A DNA stretch of 64,000 bases from Blautia glucerasea (GTDB taxonomy: Bacteria > Bacillota > Clostridia > Lachnospirales > Lachnospiraceae). The stretch is from positions 62,001 through 126,000 of the forward strand of contig NZ_JAJBMO010000002.1 in NCBI RefSeq assembly GCF_020537505.1, in the 5' to 3' direction. The notes beneath the pieces are model-generated. The model was not told the origin of the DNA and ran no database searches. It saw only the letters and a program-made list of their open reading frames with translations. Positions within the stretch are counted from its first letter, which is position 1. The number at the start of each line of letters is the position of its first letter. Shown here piece after piece: positions 18,787 to 26,367 of this stretch. The position numbers and the translations under genes were made by a program.

Positions 18787-18987
18787 TTAATATATCTTAT
18801 CAACCTCATCTTCATACACTGATTCAGTATGAGTATCAAATAGCACCCATTCCACCAGGTCAAAACAATCCGGATTATCCTGCAAGAACCGGTTTACTGT
18901 ATGTACCGCAATCTTTGCTGCCAACTCAACAGGAAAACTATATATTCCCGTTGATATTGAAGGAAATGCATATCTGTATGAATGTCC
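18787..18987 (-). pseudogene. C-terminal remnant of a macrodomain protein (ADP-ribose binding)
   Basis: The minus strand encodes HSYRYAFPSISTGIYSFP followed by about 45 residues ending EVDKIY and a TAA at 18787. FPSISTGIYSFP is the signature of macrodomain O-acetyl-ADP-ribose deacetylases (YmdB type). About 65 residues remain; a stop at 18988 lies directly upstream in frame and the N-terminal two-thirds are gone. No start codon or ribosome site is visible. This is a decayed gene at the edge of the accessory region. Confidence 0.85.
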
Positions 18988-19025
18988 TTAAAGCCTGCAA
19001 CCTGCTCATGCATAATCATTCCCCA

Positions 19026-19334
19026 TTATTCAACATATTCCAAAAATACTTTATCCTTAAATCCACCACGTTCATCAGCTTTCTTTGCTCTCATCGTCTC
19101 AAGCTCATCCAAGCTATAACCTCTTGCCACGCATATCGCCTGAAGAACTTCAAGTACACCAGCCATTTCTTCAAGGTTCTTATCAGCCTGATACTCTGCC
19201 ACCTCTTCGTTAAGCTTCGTCTCCAATGCTACTATATATTTCTCGCCTGAGAGAATATGAGTTACACAAGTCTTTCCGTCTTTTTCTATTATTTCCGGTA
19301 TTTTATCTCTAACTAATTTGTTATGTACCTTCAT
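19026..19334 (-). CDS. MazG-like NTP pyrophosphohydrolase domain protein
   Basis: 102 residues, beginning MKVHNKLVRDKIPEIIEKDG, the conserved start of a small all-alpha NTP-PPase group related to HisE and MazG. The helices include LNEEVAEYQ and NLEEMAGVLEVLQAI, which supply the E-x-x-E and E-x-x-D type metal ligands. Such proteins hydrolyse nucleoside triphosphates or related metabolites, and are often housekeeping or phage-linked. The gene stands alone in the accessory region. Confidence 0.8.
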   Translation of the reverse strand: MKVHNKLVRDKIPEIIEKDGKTCVTHILSGEKYIVALETKLNEEVAEYQADKNLEEMAGVLEVLQAICVARGYSLDELETMRAKKADERGGFKDKVFLEYVE

Positions 19335-19435
19335 CTAGCTCACCTCGTAAATCCAGTTTCCAAAACCACAATTTTGTGCGGATTGGTATACTGGCATAAT
19401 GATAGATTTCAATTGGCCTGTAAATTCATTATATT

Positions 19436-19561
19436 CTAGGCCTTCCCGATATACACGATTAATTCCTCATACAGTTCATCACTCTCTGCCTTAACTTTCA
19501 TAAGACAATAGAGTACCACTGTACTAATAATGATTACGAACCAAATTAACACTTTGCCCAT
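19436..19561 (-). CDS. small single-pass membrane peptide (41 aa)
   Basis: An ATG at 19561 follows GAGAGGAG with good spacing and opens a 41-residue frame beginning MGKVLIWFVIIISTVVLYCL, one membrane helix, then an acidic tail (ESDELYEELIVYIGKA). The size and design match small membrane peptides common in Lachnospiraceae elements. I do not recognise a function. Confidence 0.5.
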   Translation of the reverse strand: MGKVLIWFVIIISTVVLYCLMKVKAESDELYEELIVYIGKA

Positions 19562-19626
19562 TCGACCACTCCTCTCAAATAAAAAGAGGAGCAAACCAGC
19601 TGATGGAATATTCCATCTCAAGTGCT

Positions 19627-19796
19627 AATTTAGTCCTCACTAAATGTTTTGATATAAAATTGTACCTAATCTAAGCACACAGATTCACTCTCAGACTGAT
19701 TGCGGACATCTGTGATACTGACTTGGATTTTCGGTTTTGATATAACAGCGCTGCCTTAATCTACCGCTAAATTGGTATAAAAATAAGGACTAAATT
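19627..19796. repeat. 11-bp inverted repeat flanking a gene-free stretch
   Basis: AATTTAGTCCT at 19627-19637 and AGGACTAAATT at 19786-19796 are exact complements. TTTTGATATAA occurs twice inside (near 19649 and 19734). No gene is visible between 19622 and 19849. It could be the relic of a small element or a regulatory region; I see no transposase. Confidence 0.45.
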
Positions 19797-19849
19797 AGGC
19801 ATAACCCCTTGATTTTACTGGCTTTCATCTAACTTGGTCCTATTATAAC

Positions 19850-19966
19850 TCAAACACCATTTTCCCAGTTAGAAATAGTCTGCCTGGAAACATTGAGGTC
19901 TTCAGCAACCTGTTCCTGTGTAAGTTTCTTTATAGTACGAGCATTTTTAATTTTATCAGCTATCAT
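19850..19966 (-). pseudogene. truncated XRE-type HTH protein (38 aa)
   Basis: ATG at 19966, stop at 19850-19852. The 38 residues (MIADKIKNARTIKKLTQEQV and on to SRQTISNWENGV) are an almost complete HTH_3 domain, stopping right after the recognition helix where family members normally continue into helix 5. An AGAGGT site lies upstream. Likely a truncated regulator, though a DNA-binding mini-protein is not excluded. Confidence 0.65.
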
Positions 19967-20090
19967 ATTTCTGTATACCTCTTTTTTCCATGAAATTACA
20001 GCAAACGTAGTAGTAACGTCTATCAAAAGGCTTTTACATATTAGATAAAAGCATATAAAATTTCTTTTACATAGCTTAATTGTGGTCTAT

Positions 20091-20747
20091 TTAGCCTGTT
20101 TTTTGACTACTCAGGAAAAATATTTCTACCCTCGCCCCACCTGTATTTTCAGAATTTGAAAGTTTAATACCTCCACCATATTTTTCAGCCACAGTTTTTG
20201 CAAAAAATAGCCCCATCCCATAATGAGCTTCGCCATTTCTGCTTGTGTCATCCATAAAAAACTGCTCTGTGCCATGCAATAATGCTTCTTTTGTAAATCC
20301 TGATCCGCTATCCTCCACAATGAATGTCAGCCGTTCATCCTGCTCCTTTGCGTCAATATAAATGATTCCATTTTCTTTTGTATGCTCCACTGCATTCTGA
20401 ATCATATTCATTACGGCTCGAAACATTGGATCATAAGCAATCGTTACCTTTTTATCACTTTGTCCCGCCTTCCAATCTATTATCTGGTGATAGATTTCTG
20501 CCAGTCCGAGTGCCTGTTCCTTTATATCTGCGAAAAAATCTTCTAACCTCACCGTTGTATAGGTAACATCACTGCAATTCCATGATTTTGTGACATCTAT
20601 CAACTGTTTTACATAACTTTGTATCTGTGTTGTGCCGTTCAAAACATAAGTGATATTATTCTTCTGTTCTGTGGTCAGTTCAGTCTCTGAAAGTAGTTCT
20701 GCATTTCCCCGTACAATCGTAAGAGGTGTTTTAATAATTTCACTCAT
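20091..20747 (-). pseudogene. histidine kinase C-terminal fragment lacking the phospho-acceptor His
   Basis: About 218 residues. The N-terminus MSEIIKTPLTIVRGNAELL corresponds to the H-box of sensor kinases (usually SHDIKTPLTI), but Glu stands where the phospho-acceptor His should be. The ATPase domain is complete: N-box MIQNAVEHT, G1 DSGSGFT, G2 HYGMGLFFAKTVAEKYGG. The sensor, membrane and HAMP parts are absent and no response regulator lies nearby. The start at 20747 has a weak AAAGGA site. It is best read as a broken kinase whose new start fell at the H-box; a stand-alone ATPase role cannot be ruled out. Confidence 0.75.
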
Positions 20748-20831
20748 AGTATTTTCATTTCCTTTCGTTAGGATTATACAGATACTGCTTACCACTTAAC
20801 TATTACACAGCCTTATCTACCTTTCTAATAA

Positions 20832-21794
20832 TCAGTGCGCTTCCTTTAAATTAACCGTAGTAAAGTTAACCTTTACTTTTTCCATATATACAGAAAGCTT
20901 ATCTTCGATTCTGCTATAGTAGTAGAGTTCTTCTGACAATGAATCTTCATACCAAATACCATTATCATAGTCGGTTTCCATTATATGGAGTTCATCCTTA
21001 ATATCTTCTAAATTACTCTCATTTACACTGTAAATTGAACTTTCGTTTCTGCTTGTAAATAAAATGTACAAATCACTTTCCATAAGCTGTGCCAGTCTTT
21101 GAAGGACACCAGGGAAAAATACGGAAACCGCTCCATTTTCTTTTGCATTGGTGCAGAGCTGAACCCCCATAACTTTATCACTTTTCGATAAGCAAAATGC
21201 TCCATTGTCCATAAAGGATCCTCCCGACTTGTTCTTACCATTTGTATAAATGAAAGGGGGTGTCATCTGGCAGGTATTTTTTAACGCCTCTTCCATAACA
21301 GCCTCTTTTGTCATTTTCCATTGCTTCAAATGCTGATTTTTTATCTTCACGCAAAAATACTCGTTCGTATTACTAAGCATCATATACACGACACAAGCGA
21401 TATCTCCAACATCCTTATGCACTGCATCTTCCAACTCAAGCGAATGCGCTTTCTTGTTTAGCGGTTTTACAAAAAGGTATTTTCTGATTTTTTGGTAACT
21501 GTCTGGAGTCATCTCGCCCTCTAACATGCCAACCGTTTTCAGTTTCTCGATTTCATCTTGTACAGAATATGAAATTGACTCCATCGAACTCCCTTCCATA
21601 CAACGCTCATATAAATCTTTCACGTCAATACCGCACAGTTGTTTTCCACTTGAATTTTCAAATGCCTCCACAAATAAGCGATCCTTATTATCTATGGCTT
21701 TCTTTTTAAAAAATATTTGCTGTTCCTGTAAATGCAAAGCATTTAAAAGCTGTTTTCTTAATACCTCAACAAATTCCAAATATCCTAACTTCAT
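20832..21794 (-). CDS. DUF5688-type protein
   Basis: 320 residues from the ATG at 21794 (MKLGYLEFVEVLRKQLLNAL) behind AAAGGA. The blocks GIDVKDLYERCMEG, VKPLNKKAH, DIACVVYMMLSN, IKNQHLKQWKMTKEAVMEEALKNT fit the DUF5688 family as I remember it: mobile-element proteins of Firmicutes without known biochemical function. Soluble, no membrane helix. It is followed by the HK fragment and preceded by a group of small element genes (21848-24238) in the same direction. Confidence 0.7.
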   Translation of the reverse strand: MKLGYLEFVEVLRKQLLNALHLQEQQIFFKKKAIDNKDRLFVEAFENSSGKQLCGIDVKDLYERCMEGSSMESISYSVQDEIEKLKTVGMLEGEMTPDSYQKIRKYLFVKPLNKKAHSLELEDAVHKDVGDIACVVYMMLSNTNEYFCVKIKNQHLKQWKMTKEAVMEEALKNTCQMTPPFIYTNGKNKSGGSFMDNGAFCLSKSDKVMGVQLCTNAKENGAVSVFFPGVLQRLAQLMESDLYILFTSRNESSIYSVNESNLEDIKDELHIMETDYDNGIWYEDSLSEELYYYSRIEDKLSVYMEKVKVNFTTVNLKEAH

Positions 21795-21847
21795 CGTAAT
21801 AATCCTTTCTGCGGCTTCTCTATGACCGCTGATCCAGCATCCAATTT

Positions 21848-22375
21848 TCAATCTGCAATTCCGTACCATTCATTTTCCTTATATCTTATGCCATCCACAC
21901 AGAGCTGGTTTACATATATAATCTCATTGCTGTCAGGCTCTTCCTGGACAAGAATAAGAAGATCATTTTTCCTTCCTTTTGCTTTTGGTTGTTTGCCGCG
22001 TACAATTACGAATCCATTATTGCCCACACCTGTTTCTTTGCAAACCAGGCTGCACCATGGGCGGTCCGGATGTATTGCCATATACGCAGCTCCCCGTAGT
22101 AAAAGCATTGAAAAATCCAGTTCCTCCTTCAGTTCCATCTTTGTGCACGAGATTTTGGTATCCCGGTCATCTTCATCCAGATCTCCAAATGCTTTCACTA
22201 CAAAATACCTGGAGTTTCTCCAATTCGGATAGTGAACAAGACAATCCAGCGGATTTTCCGCACAATGGAATCCATTCTGTCTGCAATTTGCCTCCGTTGT
22301 CTCATTGATCCCATATCGTTTAAATTGGTAACCCAGACACACCAGATTTTTTCCAAAGCCTTTATACGCAATCAT
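21848..22375 (-). CDS. DUF7666-like mobile-element protein
   Basis: 175 residues starting MIAYKGFGKNLVCLGYQF, with NGFHCAENPLDCLVHYP and SRYFVVKAFGDLDEDDRDTKISCTKMELKEEL. This fits a family seen in phages and integrative elements (a KGF-x-x-x-L-x-C-x-G-xQF start, then GFHxCENP). Function unknown. It ends inside the start region of the DUF5688 gene and follows the PcfK-like gene by 4 nt, so these are one operon. Confidence 0.6.
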   Translation of the reverse strand: MIAYKGFGKNLVCLGYQFKRYGINETTEANCRQNGFHCAENPLDCLVHYPNWRNSRYFVVKAFGDLDEDDRDTKISCTKMELKEELDFSMLLLRGAAYMAIHPDRPWCSLVCKETGVGNNGFVIVRGKQPKAKGRKNDLLILVQEEPDSNEIIYVNQLCVDGIRYKENEWYGIAD

Positions 22376-22379
22376 TTTC

Positions 22380-23075
22380 TCATGCCCCTAAATTAAATAA
22401 AGAAAGCTGCTCCGGTTCCTCTTTCTTTTTCGCTACTGGCTTTGCTGCCACCAGCGCCTCTTCCGAAACATCTTTCTTTGTATCTGAATCATTTGATTTT
22501 GTTGACAATGCCCTGATAGATTCCGCTTTCTTCCAGGCTTTCTTTATTGTATCCTTTTCTTCCTGCGCTTTTTTCTCCATATCCTTACGGTCATCCAACA
22601 GGTAATAGTCTATTACCCAGGCAAATACCTCTGTAGAGCCAATCGCAATACCAGTATTTTGCCCCACACCAGCTTTTCCCTCTTTCTTTGCCTTTTTAAG
22701 TGCCGTCTCATATGCCTTTTCATGGACATATTCGATACAGCGCCGCAACGTCTTATGGTGCTGGAGGATCACCTCTTTCATAACAGGATCTTTTCTAGCA
22801 AGGTCTAAAAGATACGTGCCAATCACAGTCGCATACCCAGGATCCTGCAAAAGAAGCATTTCTTCTGTCAGCTTTTCGGTTGCAGACGCAGATTGCCGGG
22901 TTAACAAAACCTTCAGCAGAAAATTCCTTTTTCCCGCTATAAAAGCATCCATGTCCTCTTTGGATATGGAATGTTCTTTTGCAAGACTTTCAATTGCCGC
23001 TACATTATGACAGGTTCGGTAATGTTCCGCCAGGACATTTATTTCCTCTATGCTTTTGGCTAATTTTTCCAGCAT
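22380..23075 (-). CDS. PcfK/AcrIIA9-like domain protein
   Basis: 231 residues. The central region HHKTLRRCIEYVHEKAYETAL, then GIAIGSTEVFAWVIDYYLLDD, has the layout of the PcfK-like domain, also found in the anti-CRISPR AcrIIA9 group: a His-rich helix with a Cys, then a W-x-x-x-Y-x-L helix. The tail is Lys/Glu-rich and ends EQLSLFNLGA. PcfK proteins belong to conjugative elements; AcrIIA9 relatives inhibit type II Cas9. Sequence alone cannot tell which applies. It sits in an operon with other mobile-element genes and has a GGGAGGAG ribosome site. Confidence 0.55.
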   Translation of the reverse strand: MLEKLAKSIEEINVLAEHYRTCHNVAAIESLAKEHSISKEDMDAFIAGKRNFLLKVLLTRQSASATEKLTEEMLLLQDPGYATVIGTYLLDLARKDPVMKEVILQHHKTLRRCIEYVHEKAYETALKKAKKEGKAGVGQNTGIAIGSTEVFAWVIDYYLLDDRKDMEKKAQEEKDTIKKAWKKAESIRALSTKSNDSDTKKDVSEEALVAAKPVAKKKEEPEQLSLFNLGA

Positions 23076-23093
23076 ATAAAACTCCTCCCGTCA

Positions 23094-23501
23094 TTATGCA
23101 GCTTTGGAGGCGTGATTTTCTGCATTTCCGCCAGCTGCCGCTCTTTGCAGTTCCTTAGATTCCTTATCCAGCTCATTTACCAGATTTAGGATTACCCGGC
23201 GTACCCAAAGGTTTCCATTCCACTTCTTTTCAAGCGCCTCCGCACTCTCCACAATGGCTTTCCATGCTTCATCGTCCAACGCACAATGTCTATATTTCTT
23301 ATAAAGCGGATAAATCTCATACATGGCCTTTTTGACATCCACGTAGATAATAGAATCCACATTGGACAACAATCCCATCAGGACCGGATGTTTGTCATAT
23401 TTTTGGATCAGCTCACGGATCCCAACTGGTCTTTCTCCTGTGTACAAACCTAAAAAGTCATTAAATATCGTTCCAACTGTATTTATATTTCTACGTTCCA
23501 T
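23094..23501 (-). CDS. conserved mobile-element protein of unknown function
   Basis: 135 residues (MERRNINTVGTIFNDFLGLY, ending in an Ala-rich tail). Mostly alpha-helical; the middle has IYVDVKKAMYEIYPLYKKYRH. No motif that I recognise. An AGGAGG site lies 6 nt upstream of the ATG, and the start overlaps the end of the upstream gene, so it is translated as part of the operon. Confidence 0.6.
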   Translation of the reverse strand: MERRNINTVGTIFNDFLGLYTGERPVGIRELIQKYDKHPVLMGLLSNVDSIIYVDVKKAMYEIYPLYKKYRHCALDDEAWKAIVESAEALEKKWNGNLWVRRVILNLVNELDKESKELQRAAAGGNAENHASKAA

Positions 23502-23748
23502 TCATGTCCTCCTCTGCTCTTTTGATTCTCGCTGTTACAGTTTCCGGTAAGCATTCAAACGCATCTGCAATTGCGTTTTTACTGTAGCCTTCCAGAAACA
23601 GCTTTTTCATCATTTTCTCCTGCTCTTTTTTCTTCATCCTTTTCAGGGAGGAATCCCTGATTTTGCGCTTCAGTATCTTTTTGCTTAGTGGATGGTCTGG
23701 TCCATACTGATAGATTTTCCAGGCCTCCGCCGCGTTCAGCCCACACAC
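23491..23748 (-). CDS. small HTH-like protein, start uncertain
   Basis: 85 residues from a GTG at 23748, ending with a clear helix-turn-helix-like stretch: KLFLEGYSKNAIADAFECLP then ETVTARIKRAEED. A Lys-rich helix (KKILKRKIRDSSLKRMKKKE) precedes it. The frame stays open upstream to about 23810 with plausible sequence (RNEEYAGYYCLVLAIV) but no ATG, and no ribosome site serves the GTG. The true start could be a rare codon near 23796, or the 5' end has decayed. Probably a small DNA-binding protein of the element. Confidence 0.5.
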   Translation of the reverse strand: MCGLNAAEAWKIYQYGPDHPLSKKILKRKIRDSSLKRMKKKEQEKMMKKLFLEGYSKNAIADAFECLPETVTARIKRAEEDMNGT

Positions 23749-23848
23749 GATTGCCAGTACCAGGCAATAATAGCCTGCATACTCTTCATTTCTTATGCCA
23801 TCACCTTCTTTATAGTTCTAACATTTTTCGGTTTCCGGCATTTTCCAT

Positions 23849-24238
23849 TTATGCTTGTCCTCCCTTTTTTTCATGCTCAGCAAGAAACTTCTCCATGCCT
23901 TCCGGATCGTATTCTGCCAGTTTTTTCAAATCAAACTGAACCAGGCGGTAAGCACAATATCCGGAACGCCCCACTCTTTGCAGGACTTTTCCCAGCTTAT
24001 ACTTGCGGATAAACTGAAGTTTATGCTTACAAGAAGCGTCTGAAATGAATGCTTCATTCACCTCTATTGATTCATATGGTAAATTTACCGTTAAATCACC
24101 ATATGACGCCTCTTCCTCGCCCGGCTTTGCCATTCCAATATAAAGTCTGCTTCCAGACCCATAGGGACGCACTTGCAGCATGATTTCTTCCTTGCCAAAC
24201 TCGCTTTCATATTGCAAAATTTTCTGTTCCACGTTCAT
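23849..24238 (-). CDS. DUF4313-type protein
   Basis: 129 residues. SRLYIGMAKPGEEEASYGDLTVNL, then EAFISDASCKHKLQFIRKYKLGKV and the Tyr/Arg-rich YCAYRLVQFDLKKLAEYDPEG, match the DUF4313 family of plasmid and ICE proteins as I remember it. Function unknown. The GGAGG touches the ATG at 24238, so translation may begin at the GTG two codons later (24232), which has normal spacing. Confidence 0.65.
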   Translation of the reverse strand: MNVEQKILQYESEFGKEEIMLQVRPYGSGSRLYIGMAKPGEEEASYGDLTVNLPYESIEVNEAFISDASCKHKLQFIRKYKLGKVLQRVGRSGYCAYRLVQFDLKKLAEYDPEGMEKFLAEHEKKGGQA

Positions 24239-24328
24239 CCTCCGATAATCTTTTATTTTTTGAACTATCCCTCTTCTCCTTTCTTTCGTATTTGCTCCCT
24301 TTGCCTAGATTCTGAAATTTTTGACAAC

Positions 24329-24371
24329 AAAAAAAGACACCAAAAATCCATTCCAGGTTTTTGATGTCTTC
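24329..24371 (-). terminator. Rho-independent terminator
   Basis: AAGACACCAAAAATCC pairs with GGTTTTTGATGTCTT (24334-24370) and TTTTTTT follows on the minus strand. It closes the polymerase operon (26053-24550) and also the short transcript expected from the promoter at 24474-24502. Confidence 0.85.
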
Positions 24372-24473
24372 CTATATTTCTCAGATCTATTGTCTCAAAT
24401 GATTGCTCCCGGTATTTTGCCAGGACTAAATTCTTCTACATAGGGTGCTATGCATAAACGATAATTCGATTAT

Positions 24474-24533
24474 AGGATAGCACAATATATAGTGTGTGTC
24501 AACGTTATATTTCCATATATTGTGTGTTATCCT
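24474..24533 (-). promoter_or_regulatory. promoter inside a large inverted repeat
   Basis: On the minus strand, TTGACA (24497-24502) and TATCCT (24474-24479) are 17 nt apart. The promoter is enclosed by imperfect complementary arms: AGGATAGCACAATATAT (24474-24490) and ATATATTGTGTGTTATCCT (24515-24533). The arms look like operator half-sites. Downstream comes the terminator at 24329-24371, before the DUF4313 start, so an RNA of about 130 nt would result unless the terminator is read through. Confidence 0.6.
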
Positions 24534-24549
24534 GTTTTCAGTCAATCTA

Positions 24550-24795
24550 TTAGGAACAGCGTCTCTCCATAAACCATTTATCAAATTCGTAATATAAGTG
24601 GCTCTCTTTCCCATTCACCATTACCGTATAACGGATCCCGGTTCCGCCTGCTTTTCGGCTTGCACAGCGTTCCCTTGCAAGGATACGGTCCACATGATAT
24701 TTTTCTCCATCTTCCCAGATAAATTCCACTGGACTCATAGTTCCGTCCTTATCAAAACTCACCAGAACCTCTACATATACTTTTGCATTTTCCAT
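24550..24795 (-). CDS. small protein encoded with the Y-family polymerase
   Basis: 81 residues (MENAKVYVEVLVSFDKDGTM, then SPVEFIWEDGEKYHVDRIL). The layout of an IxWEDGxxYxVDRI strand pair followed by ASRKAGGTGIRYTVMVNGKESHLYYE is a conserved small beta-rich protein that I recall beside DinB-type polymerases in Clostridia. Function unknown; the pairing suggests a role in the SOS cassette. The ATG lies 7 nt after the polymerase stop with GGGAGGTG upstream. Confidence 0.7.
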   Translation of the reverse strand: MENAKVYVEVLVSFDKDGTMSPVEFIWEDGEKYHVDRILARERCASRKAGGTGIRYTVMVNGKESHLYYEFDKWFMERRCS

Positions 24796-24802
24796 TTACC
24801 AA

Positions 24803-26053
24803 TCACCTCCCATTAAAATAGCCTACCGGATGAACCGTGTGGGAACTTTGTGCATCCAAGCTTGCCAGAGCTTTGTCCTGGTACACAAACGCTTTTTGGA
24901 TACTGAAATACCCAAACCTTCTGCGAATCTCATCTACAGCCTGGTCCATTTTTTCCTGCTTTTCCCGTTGTTCCTCGCTTATAAACAAATCAAGCTGTAC
25001 TGGTATATCCGCCAGTACCAGTTTTTCCGCGCGGATACCAAGGCTTCTGATCGGATGTTGCCAGTTATAATGTTCTATAAAAAGCGCGTTGGCAGCAGCC
25101 ATAATTTCATTTGTAATATCCGTAGGGCACTCCAGCTTTTTTTGCCTGGAAAATGAAAACAGCCCGCTGTCCCGGATTGTAATGGACACCACCTTGCATT
25201 TAAAACCATGTTTCCTTAGCCTTGCTGCAACACTTTCTGATAACGCCATCAATACAATCTGCACATCCAGGTTGTTTACTAAGTCTCTTGGCGTAGTCGT
25301 ACTATTGCCAATAGACTTCACAGGCGCCTCATACCCTTGGGACGATACCGGAGAGTCATCCCATCCATTTGCAAAAGAATAAAGAACCAGGCCCATTTTT
25401 CCAAATAAACGCTCTAAAAACTCAGGATCCGACAAAGCAAGCTCACCAATTGTTTTAATTCCATAACGATCCAGAGTCTTCCTGGTAGAACGTCCGACAT
25501 ACAAAAGATCCGCAGCCGGAAGTCTCCAGAGCAATTCTTTATAATTTCCCTTTGAAAACGCTGTAATCCCATCAGGCTTTTTATAATCACTTCCCAGCTT
25601 TGCGAAGATCTTATTCCAGGAAATACCGATGCTAACTGTAATTCCCAGTTCCTTTTTCACCCGCCAGCTGATTTCCTCTGCTATTTTTCTTCCATCCCCT
25701 TTTAAAATCGCACTGTCTGTAACGTCTAACCAGGCTTCATCACATCCATACGGTTCGACCAGATCCGTGTACTCTCCATAGATTTCCCTTAGCATAGAAG
25801 AAAACTTCAGATACAGATCCATCCGTGGCGGTACAATAATAAGATCCGGGTATGCCATTTTTGCCTGCCAGAGCGCCATTCCGGTCTTCACCCCTTTTTT
25901 CTTTGCTGTATAATTGGCTGTCAAGATAATCCCATGCCTTGCTTCCGGATCCCCGCCTACTGCAAGGGGATGCCCGGCATACTCCGGGTGGTATAACATT
26001 TCCACGCTGGCATAAAAACAATTTGCGTCACTGTGTAAGATGGTACGTTCCAC
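24803..26053 (-). CDS. dinB: Y-family DNA polymerase (DinB/UmuC-like)
   Basis: 416 residues. Catalytic palm motifs: ILHSDANCFYASVE at the N-terminus, and GCDEAWLDVTDS with the Asp-Glu pair; ILTANYTAKKKGVKTGM is the fingers block. The helix-hairpin-helix region (LLYVGRSTRKTLDRYGIKTI) and the little finger domain follow. The C-terminal PVQLDLF resembles a beta-clamp-binding peptide. It carries out error-prone synthesis past DNA lesions. A LexA box 19 nt ahead of the start shows SOS control. This type with an associated small gene is typical of plasmids and ICEs of Firmicutes, and may be a mobile copy beside a chromosomal dinB elsewhere. Confidence 0.93.
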   Translation of the reverse strand: MERTILHSDANCFYASVEMLYHPEYAGHPLAVGGDPEARHGIILTANYTAKKKGVKTGMALWQAKMAYPDLIIVPPRMDLYLKFSSMLREIYGEYTDLVEPYGCDEAWLDVTDSAILKGDGRKIAEEISWRVKKELGITVSIGISWNKIFAKLGSDYKKPDGITAFSKGNYKELLWRLPAADLLYVGRSTRKTLDRYGIKTIGELALSDPEFLERLFGKMGLVLYSFANGWDDSPVSSQGYEAPVKSIGNSTTTPRDLVNNLDVQIVLMALSESVAARLRKHGFKCKVVSITIRDSGLFSFSRQKKLECPTDITNEIMAAANALFIEHYNWQHPIRSLGIRAEKLVLADIPVQLDLFISEEQREKQEKMDQAVDEIRRRFGYFSIQKAFVYQDKALASLDAQSSHTVHPVGYFNGR

Positions 26054-26071
26054 ACTTCCCGCCTCTTTTCT

Positions 26072-26084
26072 CGAACGTTTGTTC
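26072..26084. promoter_or_regulatory. LexA (SOS) box
   Basis: CGAACGTTTGTTC matches the Firmicutes LexA consensus CGAAC-N4-GTTC at every fixed base except the last optional G. It lies 19-31 nt before the polymerase start codon, a position that blocks transcription. Confidence 0.85.
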
Positions 26085-26233
26085 TTTTTTGTTTATTATA
26101 TCTACTCCAAGGCAGAATGTAAAGTGGTAATCTTCTCCAAAATCCCTTTAGCCCCGAATATCGGGACAAAACCTATTAAACAACACCTGTTAATTTCTTT
26201 TTTCGCTCCGATCGTTACGAATACATAGAAAAA

Positions 26234-26343
26234 GGCTACTATGCCAGGTTGGTTTTAGGATAATCAAACTTGTTGAGGGTCTCTCTTCGTGAGGGGCAAA
26301 CCCTCAAGAACTTTGATTATCCTGGTTTTATCGCATAGCAGCC
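26234..26343. repeat. 110-nt nested palindromic element
   Basis: Three complementary arm pairs are nested: GGCTACTATGC (26234-26244) with GCATAGCAGCC (26333-26343), one mismatch; AGGATAATCAAA (26257-26268) with TTTGATTATCCT (26312-26323), exact; TTGAGGGT (26273-26280) with ACCCTCAA (26300-26307), exact. On the minus strand the outer arm is followed by TTTTT, so it could terminate the SRAP transcript, but it is far larger than a terminator needs to be. Confidence 0.85.
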
Positions 26344-26367
26344 ACTTTTAAAATCGTATTTTCTTAT

